This document shows positions 17,269 through 26,369 of a stretch of 64,000 nucleotides of DNA, one piece after another (position 1 is the first letter of the stretch; every line of letters starts with the position of its first letter). The stretch is taken from positions 20,270-84,269 of the forward strand of contig CANMOP010000007.1 in assembly GCA_947499615.1 (NCBI GenBank), in the 5' to 3' direction. The notes under the pieces were generated by a model. It saw only the letters and a program-made list of their open reading frames with translations. It ran no database searches and was not told the origin of the DNA. A program made the translations under genes and the position numbers. This stretch comes from RH-chloro-G1 sp003670575 (lineage in GTDB: Bacteria; Chloroflexota; Dehalococcoidia; UBA2979).

Positions 17269-18212
17269 TCGGCGGCCCCGACAGCCTCGGACGCGTCGAC
17301 GAGCTGGAGGTAGATGTCTTCGAGTGTGGCCCGGGAGACAGTGAGGTTCGGAAGCTCGACGCCGGCGTCACCCGCCCAGCGCGTCAGCGCGAGCAGCGTC
17401 CGGGTGGGCTCTGCAGTCTCGATGCGCACCCGGCCGTCATCGGCTACTTCGGCCACTTCGGGTGGCACCGGCAGCACGCACAGTGCGGCGGGCATGCGGA
17501 ATTGGATGACCGTACGCGTCTGCCCCGAGGCGAGCGATTGTGGCGAGCCTTCCGCGATGATGCGGCCCCCGGCGATGATCGCCACTCGATCCGCGAGTTG
17601 TTCCGCCTCGTCGAGGTAATGCGTGGTGAGGAAGACCGTCGTTCCGGTGCTGCGGAGATTACGGATCATCTCCCATGCCTGCCGTCGCGCGGCCGGGTCG
17701 AACCCGGTTGTCGGCTCGTCAAGGAACATCAGATCCGGGTCGCCTGCGAGCCCGATCGCGACATTCAGGCGGCGCTGCTGGCCGCCCGAGAGGCGGCGGA
17801 CACGTTCGTCTCGTTGCGCCTCCAGTCCGACCAGCGCGAGCACTTCCTCGCGCGGGCGGGGGTGCGGGTAGTAGCCACGGAACATATCGACGGCCTCCCC
17901 GACGGTCAGGTAGCGGTCGATACCCGTGGATTGCAGCACGATGCCGATGCGCTCCTTGTAGGCGCGCTCGTGCCGTGCGGGGTCGTGGCCAAGCACTTCC
18001 ACGGTGCCGCCGGTGCGGCTGCGGTGCCCCTCCAGTATCTCGACAGTGGTGGTTTTGCCAGCGCCGTTCGGGCCGAGCAGCGCGAACACCTCGCCCCGCC
18101 GCACGGCGAGGTCGATGCCTCGCACAGCCTCGTGCGGGCCGTACGCCATGCGCAGTCCAGCGACGCGAATCGCGAGGTCGGGGGAGGGCAAGTGGGAGGT
18201 GGTCACACGCAA
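17265..18212 (-). CDS. ABC transporter ATP-binding protein (ABC-2 exporter partner)
   Basis: A 315-residue ATPase of the daunorubicin-resistance (DrrA-like) type. It has Walker A GPNGAGKTTT, signature LSGGQQRRLNVAIGL, Walker B LMFLDEPTTGFD and switch TTHYLDEAEQLADRV, then a C-terminal extension of about 90 residues (from about 225), as is usual in this subfamily. It is translationally coupled to the downstream permease (ATGA overlap). Confidence 0.92.
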   Translation of the reverse strand: MRVTTSHLPSPDLAIRVAGLRMAYGPHEAVRGIDLAVRRGEVFALLGPNGAGKTTTVEILEGHRSRTGGTVEVLGHDPARHERAYKERIGIVLQSTGIDRYLTVGEAVDMFRGYYPHPRPREEVLALVGLEAQRDERVRRLSGGQQRRLNVAIGLAGDPDLMFLDEPTTGFDPAARRQAWEMIRNLRSTGTTVFLTTHYLDEAEQLADRVAIIAGGRIIAEGSPQSLASGQTRTVIQFRMPAALCVLPVPPEVAEVADDGRVRIETAEPTRTLLALTRWAGDAGVELPNLTVSRATLEDIYLQLVDASEAVGAAE

Positions 18213-18273
18213 CCTTTCGAGGCGAGGGTCGCACCAGCGGGCAGTGGGATCAACGCGAGATCATTGTGGCCGG

Positions 18274-18966
18274 TCAATCCTCCCCGGGCGTCCAGCCGGG
18301 ATGGTGACGGCGTGCCCAGTCGCGCCGGACGCTGCCGGAAGTCATGCCGCGCAACGCCTCGCGCGTGGACGGGTTGATCAGCGCCAGGTACAGGTGACCC
18401 AACAGCACCGGAATGAACGCGAGCGCCAACCAGGTGTGCAGCGGAAACACGTCCGCGACGAACACCGTCGAGAACACACGCTTCGTGATGTAGTTGATCC
18501 CCAAGATCACGCCGGTCCCCAGCAGGCCCGCCGTGGCCGCCGCGGACAGGAGCGCGTTCAACTTCTGGCCCGCATTGAACTTGGCGACCGGTGGCTCCGA
18601 TCCACCTCGGCGAATCAACCGCGCGAGTTGGTGGCGGAGCCAGCGGGTGTCATCTGGCCCGTTCCGCGTCAGCGCATCCATGTCATCGCGGAGCGATCGC
18701 GAGCGGTTCAGCGCCAGCAGCGCGACCGCCGCGACGGCGACCATCGCGAATCCGAGTGCCACATGCGCCCACGCGAACAGCCGCGCGCCGCCGATGTGGA
18801 TCGTCTTCAACTCCGGCACGAAGTTCGTCAGCCCGGTCAGCAGCAGCAAGATGAAGAAGACCGACAGCGACCAGTGCACCAGTCGCGTGGGCACCTTGAA
18901 GCGGCGAACCAGGCCTCGGTGCGGTGGGCGCGCTCGGTCGTCTGTCATCGCAGTCGGCACGGTCAC
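18274..18966 (-). CDS. Cytochrome b (b561/FdhI-like), membrane partner of the adjacent molybdoenzyme
   Basis: A 230-residue protein with four main helices and histidines positioned to bind two b haems: LVHWSLS, FAWAHVALGF, FPLHTWLAL and LLGHLYLAL. This matches the cytochrome b of formate dehydrogenase gamma and Ni/Fe-hydrogenase type. It lies 10 bp downstream of a sulfite-oxidase-fold molybdopterin enzyme, and the two probably form a quinone-linked redox pair comparable in layout to MsrPQ, though this b subunit is not evidently MsrQ. Confidence 0.82.
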   Translation of the reverse strand: MTVPTAMTDDRARPPHRGLVRRFKVPTRLVHWSLSVFFILLLLTGLTNFVPELKTIHIGGARLFAWAHVALGFAMVAVAAVALLALNRSRSLRDDMDALTRNGPDDTRWLRHQLARLIRRGGSEPPVAKFNAGQKLNALLSAAATAGLLGTGVILGINYITKRVFSTVFVADVFPLHTWLALAFIPVLLGHLYLALINPSTREALRGMTSGSVRRDWARRHHPGWTPGED

Positions 18967-18976
18967 GCTGACCGCG

Positions 18977-19633
18977 TCACGCCGTGATCCAGGCGTCTAC
19001 GCCCCAGCCGCGCTCCTCCCAAAAGCCACGCTCCTGCACATCGGAAAACTCGATGCGGGTGAGCCACTTGGCGCCCTTGTACCCGAACATCCGAGGCATC
19101 ACCAGGCGCAGAGGTGCGCCGTGATCCTGCTCCAGCGGCTGGCCATCCATGTCGTACGCGATCAGCACATCGGGCAGGCCGGATTGGTGTAGCGAAAGCG
19201 AGTCACGGTACACGCCCTGCATGGAATGGAAGGTCACAAACTTCGCGTCCCGGGAGGGGCGTGCACGTTCGATGATGGTTTGCAGGCGCACGCCGTCCCA
19301 TTGGACATCGTCGACGCCCCAGCCTTCCACGCAGTGGAAGTCGCTCACCTGGCGCACGGCCGGGATTGCTCGCAGTTCGTCGTAGGTCAGCGTGAACGGA
19401 CGTTCCACCAGCCCATCGATGACCAGGCGGTAGGACGCGGGTACGAACGCTGGGACCGGGTTCTCCACGGTGTTGTACCGCCACGAGCTGCCGCCCCCGA
19501 AGACGCGCACCGCGCCCGCACCGGTCAGCGCGCCCGCGCCCAGCAGCGCAAGGAAGCGGCCTCGGGACAGACCCGGGAGCCCGAAGCGAGATGCCCCGCC
19601 GGGTGTCGCGGGGGAGGGTGGATTCTGGTGCAT
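18977..19633 (-). CDS. Molybdopterin-dependent oxidoreductase (sulfite oxidase/MsrP fold)
   Basis: A 218-residue protein with a hydrophobic N-terminal segment (about 24-42) and an oxidoreductase molybdopterin-binding domain. The Mo-ligating Cys is in DFHCVEGWGVDDVQWDGV; further conserved patches are HGAPLRLVMPRMFGYKGAKWL and FWEERGWG. ATG 19633 follows GGAG by 7 nt. The export signal looks Tat-like (LSRGRFLALLGAGAL) but reads Arg-Gly-Arg rather than Arg-Arg. It pairs with the downstream cytochrome b. MsrP-like reduction of oxidised residues or another oxo-transfer reaction are both possible. Confidence 0.85.
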   Translation of the reverse strand: MHQNPPSPATPGGASRFGLPGLSRGRFLALLGAGALTGAGAVRVFGGGSSWRYNTVENPVPAFVPASYRLVIDGLVERPFTLTYDELRAIPAVRQVSDFHCVEGWGVDDVQWDGVRLQTIIERARPSRDAKFVTFHSMQGVYRDSLSLHQSGLPDVLIAYDMDGQPLEQDHGAPLRLVMPRMFGYKGAKWLTRIEFSDVQERGFWEERGWGVDAWITA

Positions 19634-19739
19634 GCTCACGCTCCAGTGCCCTGGCTCGCGAGGTGCACCGAAGCAGCACACCCTCGTCGCGCCGCACCCA
19701 GCATACGCGGCGCTCGCTGTCGAAATGCTAACGAGGTGT

Positions 19740-20537
19740 CTACCCGATGACCTCCAGCAGACGAAGCTCAATCTCGCCGGCGGGCGCAAGAACGGTCACC
19801 TCGTCGCCTGTGCCGTGGTGAATCACGGCGCGACCGACGGGCGACTCGATCGAGATCTTGCCAGTGGAGGGGTCGACCTCGTTGGGGCTGACCAGGTGGA
19901 ACGTCTGCTCGCGATCCGACTTGAGGTTGAGTACTCGCACCGTGGAGCCGACGTTGGCGAGGCCGCCCTTTTGGTCAGCATCGATGATGACGGCGTGGCG
20001 CAGTTGATCCTCAATGGTGCGGATGCGGGCCTCCAGGTGCGCCTGCGCATCTCGAGCGGCGTCCAGCGGGGCATTCTCGCGAAAGTCCTTGTCCGCCATC
20101 GCGGCATGCAGCTGCTCCGCGATCAGTGGGCGCTGACCCTTCAGTTCCTCCACCTCGCGCTCCAGCGCCGCCAGGCCCTCGATGGTGACGAAGTACGCGC
20201 CACCGATCTGCTCCGCTCCGGTCATGCTCCGGCGAGCCTGACCCGGGAGGCGCATGAATGGCACCAGGTCGTGCTCCGTGAACGAGAGACGCGCGCAGTA
20301 CGCCAGAAAGCCGCGCACCGGCTCCAGGTGGGCGAGGTCGTCGTGCTCGCCGAGGCGCAGGCGCTCGGCGGCGATGAACGCACTCACCTCGGCGCCGGTC
20401 ACCGTCGCGACCGCGCGGTCCGCGCCGATCGCGGCGACGAAGCGCTCTACCTCGGGCCGCTCGTCGCGCGCCTTTTCTGGTTCGATGCTATTGAAGAAGT
20501 GCGCCACAGCCTCGGCCGTGGTGATGTTCTCCGCCAT
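19740..20537 (-). CDS. GreA-type transcription elongation factor with an N-terminal extension
   Basis: A 265-residue protein. Residues about 113-265 are a complete GreA/GreB fold: an antiparallel coiled coil with the acidic tip preserved (D151 and E154 in KDFRENAPLDAARDAQ) and the FKBP-like C-terminal domain (GKISIESPVGRAV). Residues 1-105 form an extra helical domain; its pattern of short helices ending in LEPVRGFLAYCARLSFTEHDLVPFM recalls a SAM-like phage-integrase core-binding fold, but this is only a resemblance. The acidic tip stimulates RNA cleavage in backtracked polymerase. A standard-length GreA at 47.7 kb lacks these acids, so this protein may be the active cleavage factor. Confidence 0.83.
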   Translation of the reverse strand: MAENITTAEAVAHFFNSIEPEKARDERPEVERFVAAIGADRAVATVTGAEVSAFIAAERLRLGEHDDLAHLEPVRGFLAYCARLSFTEHDLVPFMRLPGQARRSMTGAEQIGGAYFVTIEGLAALEREVEELKGQRPLIAEQLHAAMADKDFRENAPLDAARDAQAHLEARIRTIEDQLRHAVIIDADQKGGLANVGSTVRVLNLKSDREQTFHLVSPNEVDPSTGKISIESPVGRAVIHHGTGDEVTVLAPAGEIELRLLEVIG

Positions 20538-20591
20538 GCGGCGGCCCTCCGACTTGTGTAAACCTGGGTTGTGTCTGGATGCTGGGATCAG

Positions 20592-20619
20592 TCTGTAGAT
20601 CGGCTGTGATGCGTGTCAA
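20592..20619 (-). promoter_or_regulatory. Candidate sigma70 promoter for the extended GreA gene
   Basis: On the minus strand a perfect TTGACA (20619-20614) is followed after 16 bp by TACAGA (20597-20592). Transcription would start near 20585, giving a leader of about 45 nt that contains GGAGGG just before the ATG at 20537. The -35 box overlaps the GTG start of the divergent rsmG. Confidence 0.42.
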
Positions 20620-21359
20620 CTCTCGATGATCTCTCTGTGCTGGATGGGGAGGCCGCGCGCGTCGCGGTCGTTATCGATGCGCGCGCGCACGAGCGCTTCG
20701 CGCGCTACCTCGCGTTGCTTGAGGAGTGGGACGGCCGAGCCGGACTCACTGCCATCACCGACCCGGCGGAAGTACAGCGTCGCCATTTCGGCGAATCGCT
20801 GGCGCTGCTGGCCGTGCTGCGTGCGGAAGGGCTGCTGCCGGTCGGCGAGGCGCGGGCACTCGCCGACCTCGGGACGGGCGCGGGGTTCCCCGGGCTCCCG
20901 ATGCTGATCGCCGAGCCAGCGCTACGCCTCACCCTGATCGAGTCCAACGGTCGCCGCTGTCGCTTCCTGGAGACAGTGGCGCAGGAATTGGCACTGGATG
21001 GCGTTCGCGTGGTGCAGTCGCGAGCGGAGGAGGCGGGCCGCGATCCGGCGCTGCGGGCGACCTTCGACGTGGTGGTCGCCCGGGCGTTGGCGGCGCTGCC
21101 GGTGCTCGTGGAGTACGCGCTGCCGCTGCTGCAGGAGGATGGCGTGCTGGCCGCGCCGAAGGGCAGCCGCGCCGACGAGGAGCGCGCGGAGGCCGAGGCC
21201 GCACTGCGGGCGCTCGGCGGGACGGTGCTGGCTTCTCGCCCGTTGCCGCTCGACCCCTCGATGCCGCCGCAGGTCGTGCTCTTGGTCCGGCGGAGCGGGC
21301 CGCTGGACGACCGCTACCCTCGGCGCGCCGGGCTCCCGACGCAGCGCCCGCTGCGCTGA
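20613..21359 (+). CDS. rsmG: 16S rRNA (guanine527-N7)-methyltransferase RsmG
   Basis: A 248-residue SAM-dependent methyltransferase acting on G527 of 16S rRNA. The SAM-binding motif is LADLGTGAGFPGLP (84-97); the family N-terminal pattern RFARYLALLEEWDGRAGLTAITDPAEVQRRHF is clear across 29-59, and DVVVARALAALPVL marks the catalytic region. GTG 20613 is the start. It diverges from the extended GreA gene and is followed by a Yip1-like membrane protein gene. Confidence 0.94.
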   Translation: MSTLDDLSVLDGEAARVAVVIDARAHERFARYLALLEEWDGRAGLTAITDPAEVQRRHFGESLALLAVLRAEGLLPVGEARALADLGTGAGFPGLPMLIAEPALRLTLIESNGRRCRFLETVAQELALDGVRVVQSRAEEAGRDPALRATFDVVVARALAALPVLVEYALPLLQEDGVLAAPKGSRADEERAEAEAALRALGGTVLASRPLPLDPSMPPQVVLLVRRSGPLDDRYPRRAGLPTQRPLR

Positions 21360-21528
21360 GCCGCCCCGCTGAGGCGCCCAGGCAGGTCGCGGATCGCCTC
21401 GCGGGTACGTACTGGCGGCCCCGGTGTAGACTCGCATGGTCGAGGTAGGCCCCGGTCGACGAACGGTCGCCACCGGGTACACCCAGCAGGCTCGCCTCGC
21501 CTGCTCCCCGCCGAAAGGCTGCCCTGTC

Positions 21529-22155
21529 TTGATCCTGCTGGACGCGCTGCTCGCACGATTGAACGCCCTGGCGGCCCGCCTCGCCGCACCGGAACGCGGA
21601 TTGCTGCCGGGTGTACGCCCCGGCAGTCCGGCGACCGCGTTGCTGGTCGCGGCTGGCTCCATGTTGCTGTTCGGCCTCGGTGGCTGGCTCTGGTGGTGGA
21701 CCAGCGGACTGGGCGATATCGCGACGGTGTTTGCGAAGACCGTGCTGTTCGGCGCCTTCGCCTCGTTCGGCCTCTGGCTCGGCTGGCTGATCATCGTATA
21801 CGCGATCCTGGAGCGGCTGACGGGCCGCACCGTCCGAGTGGAGCTCCTGCTGCGCGAGGCTGGTTACGCTACCGCGCCACTGGGGCTGGGCGTGTTGATG
21901 GTGCTGCCGGGCCTCGCGTTTGGCATCGGACTGTTCGCGATCGGCGTGTGGGTGCTGGCGATGCAGACGGCTGTGGAGCGCGCCACCGGCGAGCGTGGCT
22001 CGGTGGTGATGATGGCGAACGCGGCCGGGTTCGCGCTGTGGGCGCTGGTGCTGACGCTGCTTTCGACGGGCTCACACCCGCTGGCACCGGGCCCGTTTGT
22101 CGCGGAATCCGTATGGGAGGCCGTGGTCCGTCTGGCGCCGGGGGCGGTGCGATAG
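21529..22155 (+). CDS. Yip1-like multi-pass membrane protein
   Basis: A protein of about 208 residues from TTG 21529 (the frame is open from 21436, but the upstream part looks non-coding). Five hydrophobic helices follow a short amphipathic N-terminus (LLDALLARLNALAARLA). The loop ERLTGRTVRVELLLREAGYATAP and the hydrophobic LGLGVLMVLPGLAFGIG are typical of bacterial Yip1-domain proteins, whose role is not established. The start codon is uncertain. Confidence 0.62.
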   Translation: MILLDALLARLNALAARLAAPERGLLPGVRPGSPATALLVAAGSMLLFGLGGWLWWWTSGLGDIATVFAKTVLFGAFASFGLWLGWLIIVYAILERLTGRTVRVELLLREAGYATAPLGLGVLMVLPGLAFGIGLFAIGVWVLAMQTAVERATGERGSVVMMANAAGFALWALVLTLLSTGSHPLAPGPFVAESVWEAVVRLAPGAVR

Positions 22156-22211
22156 CGCTCCGGTCCCTCGATGGCCGCGCGCCATCGGATGCACCTTCGA
22201 GGCACGTCGGT

Positions 22212-22240
22212 TTGACACCATGCGGTTGCGCGGTTCCAAT
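22212..22240 (+). promoter_or_regulatory. Sigma70-type promoter for tRNA-Ala
   Basis: TTGACA (22212-22217), a 17-bp spacer and TCCAAT (22235-22240) form a near-consensus promoter. Transcription would start near 22247, leaving a 5' leader of about 45 nt for RNase P to remove. Confidence 0.6.
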
Positions 22241-22290
22241 GTGAGTGCGGGTGACGCCACCATGGGTTGTCCGCTTGTCCGCGTTGGTGC

Positions 22291-22366
22291 GGGCCTGTAG
22301 CTCAGCTGGGAGAGCGTCTGACTGGCAGTCAGAAGGTCAGCGGTTCGATCCCGCTCAGGTCCACCA
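22291..22366 (+). tRNA. tRNA-Ala (anticodon GGC)
   Basis: A 76-nt cloverleaf: acceptor GGGCCTG paired with CAGGTCC, D-arm AGCTCAGCTGGGAGAGC, anticodon stem TCTGA/TCAGA around loop CTGGCAG, and T-arm with GGTTCGATCC. The anticodon GGC reads GCC. The acceptor stem contains the G3-U70 pair that is the alanine identity element, which supports the call independently. The CCA end is encoded. Confidence 0.97.
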
Positions 22367-22739
22367 CAACCCCCCGTTCAACTTCCTGCTCGCCCCTTCG
22401 ACAACACTCGGCGCTCCGGTGGCCTTGCCGTGTCCGGGATGAAACGCGTCCTCATCTCCCTCCGTTCGACGTCTCGGCCATCCGGGCGACCCCGGTTGCG
22501 AGAGCACGCGGTGCCTCGGACGGGGAATCGATTCCGCACCCATGTGCACGGTGAGCCGTTCGCGGGCGGGTAGCTCGATGGCTGCCCGCGGAGTCGAGCG
22601 GCCGGACAGCAGCGCCTCAACGCAGGCGTTATGATGCCGCCGCTGCGGTGAGGTCGCTGGATCCGCGAGGCCGCCCCTGCGATGGCACGACCGCGTCGCG
22701 CCGTATTCGAGCGCTGCGCACGAGAGCGGAAGGCAGACG
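22367..22739. other. Intergenic region after tRNA-Ala, no gene recognised
   Basis: These 373 bp lie between the tRNA and the double CoA-transferase gene. Open frames here are GC-driven and do not resemble proteins. No intrinsic terminator with a T-tract is visible. The last 15 bases (GAGAGCGGAAGGCAGACG) include a plausible GGAAGG ribosome site for the next gene. Confidence 0.5.
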
Positions 22740-25385
22740 ATGACAACCCGCACCGCCCAAACGACCGTCGACGAGCACGATTCCGCCAAGCGTCGCCCAC
22801 TCACCGGAGTGCGGGTGCTGGACTTCACGTGGGTGCGCGCCGGCCCGTGGAGTACGCGCTGGCTCGCAGCGCTGGGCGCGGATGTCATCAAGGTCGAGTG
22901 GCCCGGCACGGACACGTTCAGCACATTCAGCCTGCGTGGCGCGCCGGGCAACGCGAACCCGGGGTTCGCGGTCCCGGTCGGCGCTCCTGCCGGCTACAAC
23001 TCGGGTGGCCAGTTCAACGACACCAACGCCGGGAAGCGCGGCATCACGCTGAATGTCCGTGACCCTCGAGGTCTGGAGTACGCCAAGCGCCTGATCGCGC
23101 AGGCAGACATCGTGATCGAGAACTTCAGTTCCCACGTCATGGAGAACTGGGGCATCGGCTATGACACCATGGTGGGGATTAAGCCAGACCTCATCTACAT
23201 CTCGATGGCCGGACTCGGGCAAGTCGGTCGTGACCGCGAGTACGTCACGATGGGGCCGGTGGTGCAGGCCCTCTCTGGTCTGACGTTCTCCTCCGGACTG
23301 CCAGAACACCCGCCTGCGGGCTGGGGTTGGTCCTACATGGACGACACGGGGGGCATGTACGCCGCCATCTCTTCGCTGACTGCGCTGCATCATCGCAATG
23401 TCACCGGACAGGGCCAGCACATCGACCTCTCGCAGGTCGCGGCGGCCATCACGCTCACTGGTCCGGTGCTGCTGGACTATGTGCTGCACGGTCGAGGTTC
23501 GCGGCGGGAGGGATACCCGCCCGGCAATCGCGCGGTCTGGCCGGGCGCACCGATCGAAAACAACTATCGAGGTCCGATCGTGGCCCCGCACAACACCTAT
23601 CGCACCGCTGGCGGCGGGTACAACGACTGGTGCGCCATCGTCTGCAATACCGATGCGGAATGGCAGCAGCTCGTCGAGGTGATGGGCGCGCCGGCGTGGG
23701 CAGCCTCGGCGGAGTTCGCGACGAACGCCGGTCGCATCGAGCACCAGCAGCGTTTGGACGCGGGCATCCAGGCGTGGGCGCAGACGCTGGGGAAGTACGA
23801 GATCATGCGGCGCTGCCAGGCCGCGGGCGTGCGTGCGATGCCGGTGCAAAGCAACCAGGATCGCGTCGACCACGACGAGCAGCTGCGCTACCAGCAGATG
23901 TACCGGCCGCTGTTCCACCCCGTGCTGGGGACCAACCTTGTGCAGAACTTCCCGTTCACGCTCTCGGAGACCAACATCTCGGTGACCGGGCCCGCGCCGC
24001 TCATCGGGCAGCACAACCGCGAGATCCTGGGGTCGCTGCTCAACGTGAGCGACGAGGAGATCCGGACCGGGCAGGAGCAGGGCCTCTTCTGGCCCTCCAA
24101 CGTCGCGCGTCCGCCGTACCTCGACGAGGCGTTCGACACGCCGCTGGTCACGACGCCTGCTGCGGAGCACCCATCGCTCGTCGATGTCGGCCGGTCGCAG
24201 CGGTTCTCGGCAGGGCCGCTCGGTGACCTGCGAGTGCTGGAGCTGTCGGATGAACAGGGCCAATGGTGCGGTAAGTTGCTTGCCGACCTAGGCGCCGACG
24301 TCATCAAGATCGAACCGCCCGGAGGCTCCTCCGAGCGGGCGATTGGGCCGTTCTACGAGGACGTCCCGGACCCGGATCGCAGCCTGCGCTTCTGGCATTA
24401 CAACACCAGCAAGCGAGGCATCACGCTCGACCTGGAAGCGGTCGACGACCGCGCGCTGTTTCTGGAGTTGGTTGCATCGACGGATGTCGTGCTCGAAACC
24501 CGTGCGCCGGGACACCTTGCCTCGCTGGGCCTCAGCTACGAGGAGTTGAAGGCGATCAACCCGCGCCTCGTGATGTGCTCGCTGACCGACTTTGGGCAGT
24601 CGGGACCGTGGAGCGGATACAAGGGTGCCGACCTTGTCCACCTCGCGGCTGGGGGGCAGATGTCCGCGTGCGGATATACGGACACGGACTTCCCCGATGC
24701 ACCGCCAATCGCGCCCGGCGGCGGGAACGCGTGGCACATCGGATCCCACTACGCGACGATCGCGATCATGGCGGCGGTGAACCATCGCGATTACACCGGC
24801 ATCGGCCAGTACATCGACGCTTCGGTGCACGGCGCATGCGCGTTGACCACCGAGGGTCACGTGCCGATGTGGATCTACCGCAAGGAGGTCTTCAAGCGGC
24901 GCACCGGCGGAAACGGCGCCCAGCACGCGGCCTCCCTGGCGACGTACATCAATTTCGGTGGGCTGCAGTTCACGCCCGCGCGGCTGCAGGACATGATCTC
25001 GTGGATGGACGAGTACGGCCTCGCCGATGACCTGACCGACCCGAGGTACATCGACCAGTTCGTGATCAACGAGAGCCTCGACCACATCATGGATGTCGTC
25101 CGGAACTTCTTCGCCAACATGAAGCAAGAAGACATCTATCGTGGTGCCCAGGCGCGGCGCTTCCCGACGGGAGCCGTGCGCGCTGCCGAGGACAACCTCG
25201 ATGACCCGCACTGGCAGGACCGTGGGTTCTGGCCTGCGATCGAGCATCCGGAGCTCAATCGCGCGATCACCTATCCGGGTGCGGCGGCGATCTACAGCGC
25301 GACGCCTTGGCGCATCTCCAGGCGCGCACCGATGCTTGGCGAACATAACGACGAGGTCAGGCAGGAGTTGCGGTCTTCGCGCTGA
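22740..25385 (+). CDS. Double-domain class III CoA-transferase (CaiB/BaiF fusion)
   Basis: An 881-residue protein made of two complete CaiB/BaiF (class III) CoA-transferase domains, about 20-460 and 492-878; a single domain is normally about 400 residues. Domain 1 has the nucleotide-binding start LTGVRVLDFTWVRAGPW and the catalytic Asp at D201 (SYMDDTGGMY), equivalent to Asp169 of formyl-CoA transferase. Domain 2 (LRVLELSDEQGQWCGKLLADLGAD) has Trp665 at that position (NAWHIGSHY) and no Asp. The halves match the separate genes at 37.0-38.4 kb and 35.8-37.0 kb respectively. Class III enzymes normally work as interlocked dimers, so this protein probably folds as one pseudo-dimer with a single active site. 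The acyl substrate is unknown. Confidence 0.9.
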   Translation: MTTRTAQTTVDEHDSAKRRPLTGVRVLDFTWVRAGPWSTRWLAALGADVIKVEWPGTDTFSTFSLRGAPGNANPGFAVPVGAPAGYNSGGQFNDTNAGKRGITLNVRDPRGLEYAKRLIAQADIVIENFSSHVMENWGIGYDTMVGIKPDLIYISMAGLGQVGRDREYVTMGPVVQALSGLTFSSGLPEHPPAGWGWSYMDDTGGMYAAISSLTALHHRNVTGQGQHIDLSQVAAAITLTGPVLLDYVLHGRGSRREGYPPGNRAVWPGAPIENNYRGPIVAPHNTYRTAGGGYNDWCAIVCNTDAEWQQLVEVMGAPAWAASAEFATNAGRIEHQQRLDAGIQAWAQTLGKYEIMRRCQAAGVRAMPVQSNQDRVDHDEQLRYQQMYRPLFHPVLGTNLVQNFPFTLSETNISVTGPAPLIGQHNREILGSLLNVSDEEIRTGQEQGLFWPSNVARPPYLDEAFDTPLVTTPAAEHPSLVDVGRSQRFSAGPLGDLRVLELSDEQGQWCGKLLADLGADVIKIEPPGGSSERAIGPFYEDVPDPDRSLRFWHYNTSKRGITLDLEAVDDRALFLELVASTDVVLETRAPGHLASLGLSYEELKAINPRLVMCSLTDFGQSGPWSGYKGADLVHLAAGGQMSACGYTDTDFPDAPPIAPGGGNAWHIGSHYATIAIMAAVNHRDYTGIGQYIDASVHGACALTTEGHVPMWIYRKEVFKRRTGGNGAQHAASLATYINFGGLQFTPARLQDMISWMDEYGLADDLTDPRYIDQFVINESLDHIMDVVRNFFANMKQEDIYRGAQARRFPTGAVRAAEDNLDDPHWQDRGFWPAIEHPELNRAITYPGAAAIYSATPWRISRRAPMLGEHNDEVRQELRSSR

Positions 25386-25545
25386 CGGCCGCCGTCGACG
25401 TGGCGGTGTGTGCGCCGCGACCGCGGCAGCGAGTATCTGCGTTCCCCGGTATCTTGAAGATGACGTTCCATGCGGGACGTCCAACGTCGATTCCAGTATG
25501 TGCCGCCCCCACACGGGAGCGCGGACGCCAGAGAAGGAATAGCCC

Positions 25546-26130
25546 GTGACTGATGCCGTGCTCGATGCCCTCGATGAGTTCAGCGCCGCGCAGGCGGTGG
25601 ACGTGGCTGCCTCCGGGTGGCGCACGCACCTCGCCAAGCCGCCGACCGTGGAGTTCGATGCGGCTACGGAGTACTTCTGGGAGCTGGAGACCAACGTCGG
25701 CGCGATCACCGTTCGGCTGCTGCCGGCCGTCGCTCCCATGCACGTGGCAAGCACGATCTACCTGACGCGGCTTGGCTTTTACGATGGCCTCAAGTTTCAT
25801 CGCGTGATCTCGGAGTTCATGGCGCAGGGCGGCTGTCCGCTTGGCACTGGCACCGGTGGCCCCGGCTACCAGTACGCTGGCGAGTTCGACCCGAGCGTGA
25901 AGCACACCCGGCCCGGTCTCCTCAGCATGGCGAACGCCGGGCCGGGCACCGACGGTAGCCAGTTCTTCCTCACGTTCGTCCCGACCCCGTGGCTGGACGG
26001 CAAGCACACGATCTTCGGCGAAGTCGTCGAGGGGATGCCGGTCGTGGAGGCGCTGGAGGCTCGTGGCTCCCAGAGCGGGCAGACCACGGAGGCGCTGTCG
26101 ATCACGAAGGCCACGATCCGCGTCGCGTGA
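25546..26130 (+). CDS. Peptidyl-prolyl cis-trans isomerase, cyclophilin type
   Basis: A 194-residue cyclophilin starting at GTG 25546 after AGAAGGAA. The active-site Arg is in LKFHRVISEF, followed by MAQGGCPLGTGTGGPGY, GTDGSQFFLTF and WLDGKHTIFGEV. The first 40 residues are an unrelated helical lead without a signal peptide, so the enzyme is probably cytoplasmic. It stands alone between the CoA-transferase and DAHP synthase genes. Confidence 0.93.
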   Translation: MTDAVLDALDEFSAAQAVDVAASGWRTHLAKPPTVEFDAATEYFWELETNVGAITVRLLPAVAPMHVASTIYLTRLGFYDGLKFHRVISEFMAQGGCPLGTGTGGPGYQYAGEFDPSVKHTRPGLLSMANAGPGTDGSQFFLTFVPTPWLDGKHTIFGEVVEGMPVVEALEARGSQSGQTTEALSITKATIRVA

Positions 26131-26369
26131 CCGGCGCCGCGGAGCGGTCCGCGGCTCAACCCGCCGGATGCACACTGGCGATCGTCGAGCAGTTCGCGAG
26201 CGAGCGGTGCGTGCTGGCCACCCCCCATTGCGGGTGAGGCTGACGCACGCCCACCGCTTGTTTGCGACGCCGCTCGCACGCGATGTGGATGTTATGGGTA
26301 CAATGTGCCACCGAGCGCGTCTTGCGCCGAAGTGGGCGGCATTCGCCGTATGAATCGAGGGCGTTCCCC

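Noticed and set aside
22291..22739. tRNA-Ala as an integration site for a genomic island
   Set aside because: No integrase gene and no direct repeat of the tRNA 3' end were noticed downstream, so there is no evidence for an inserted element.
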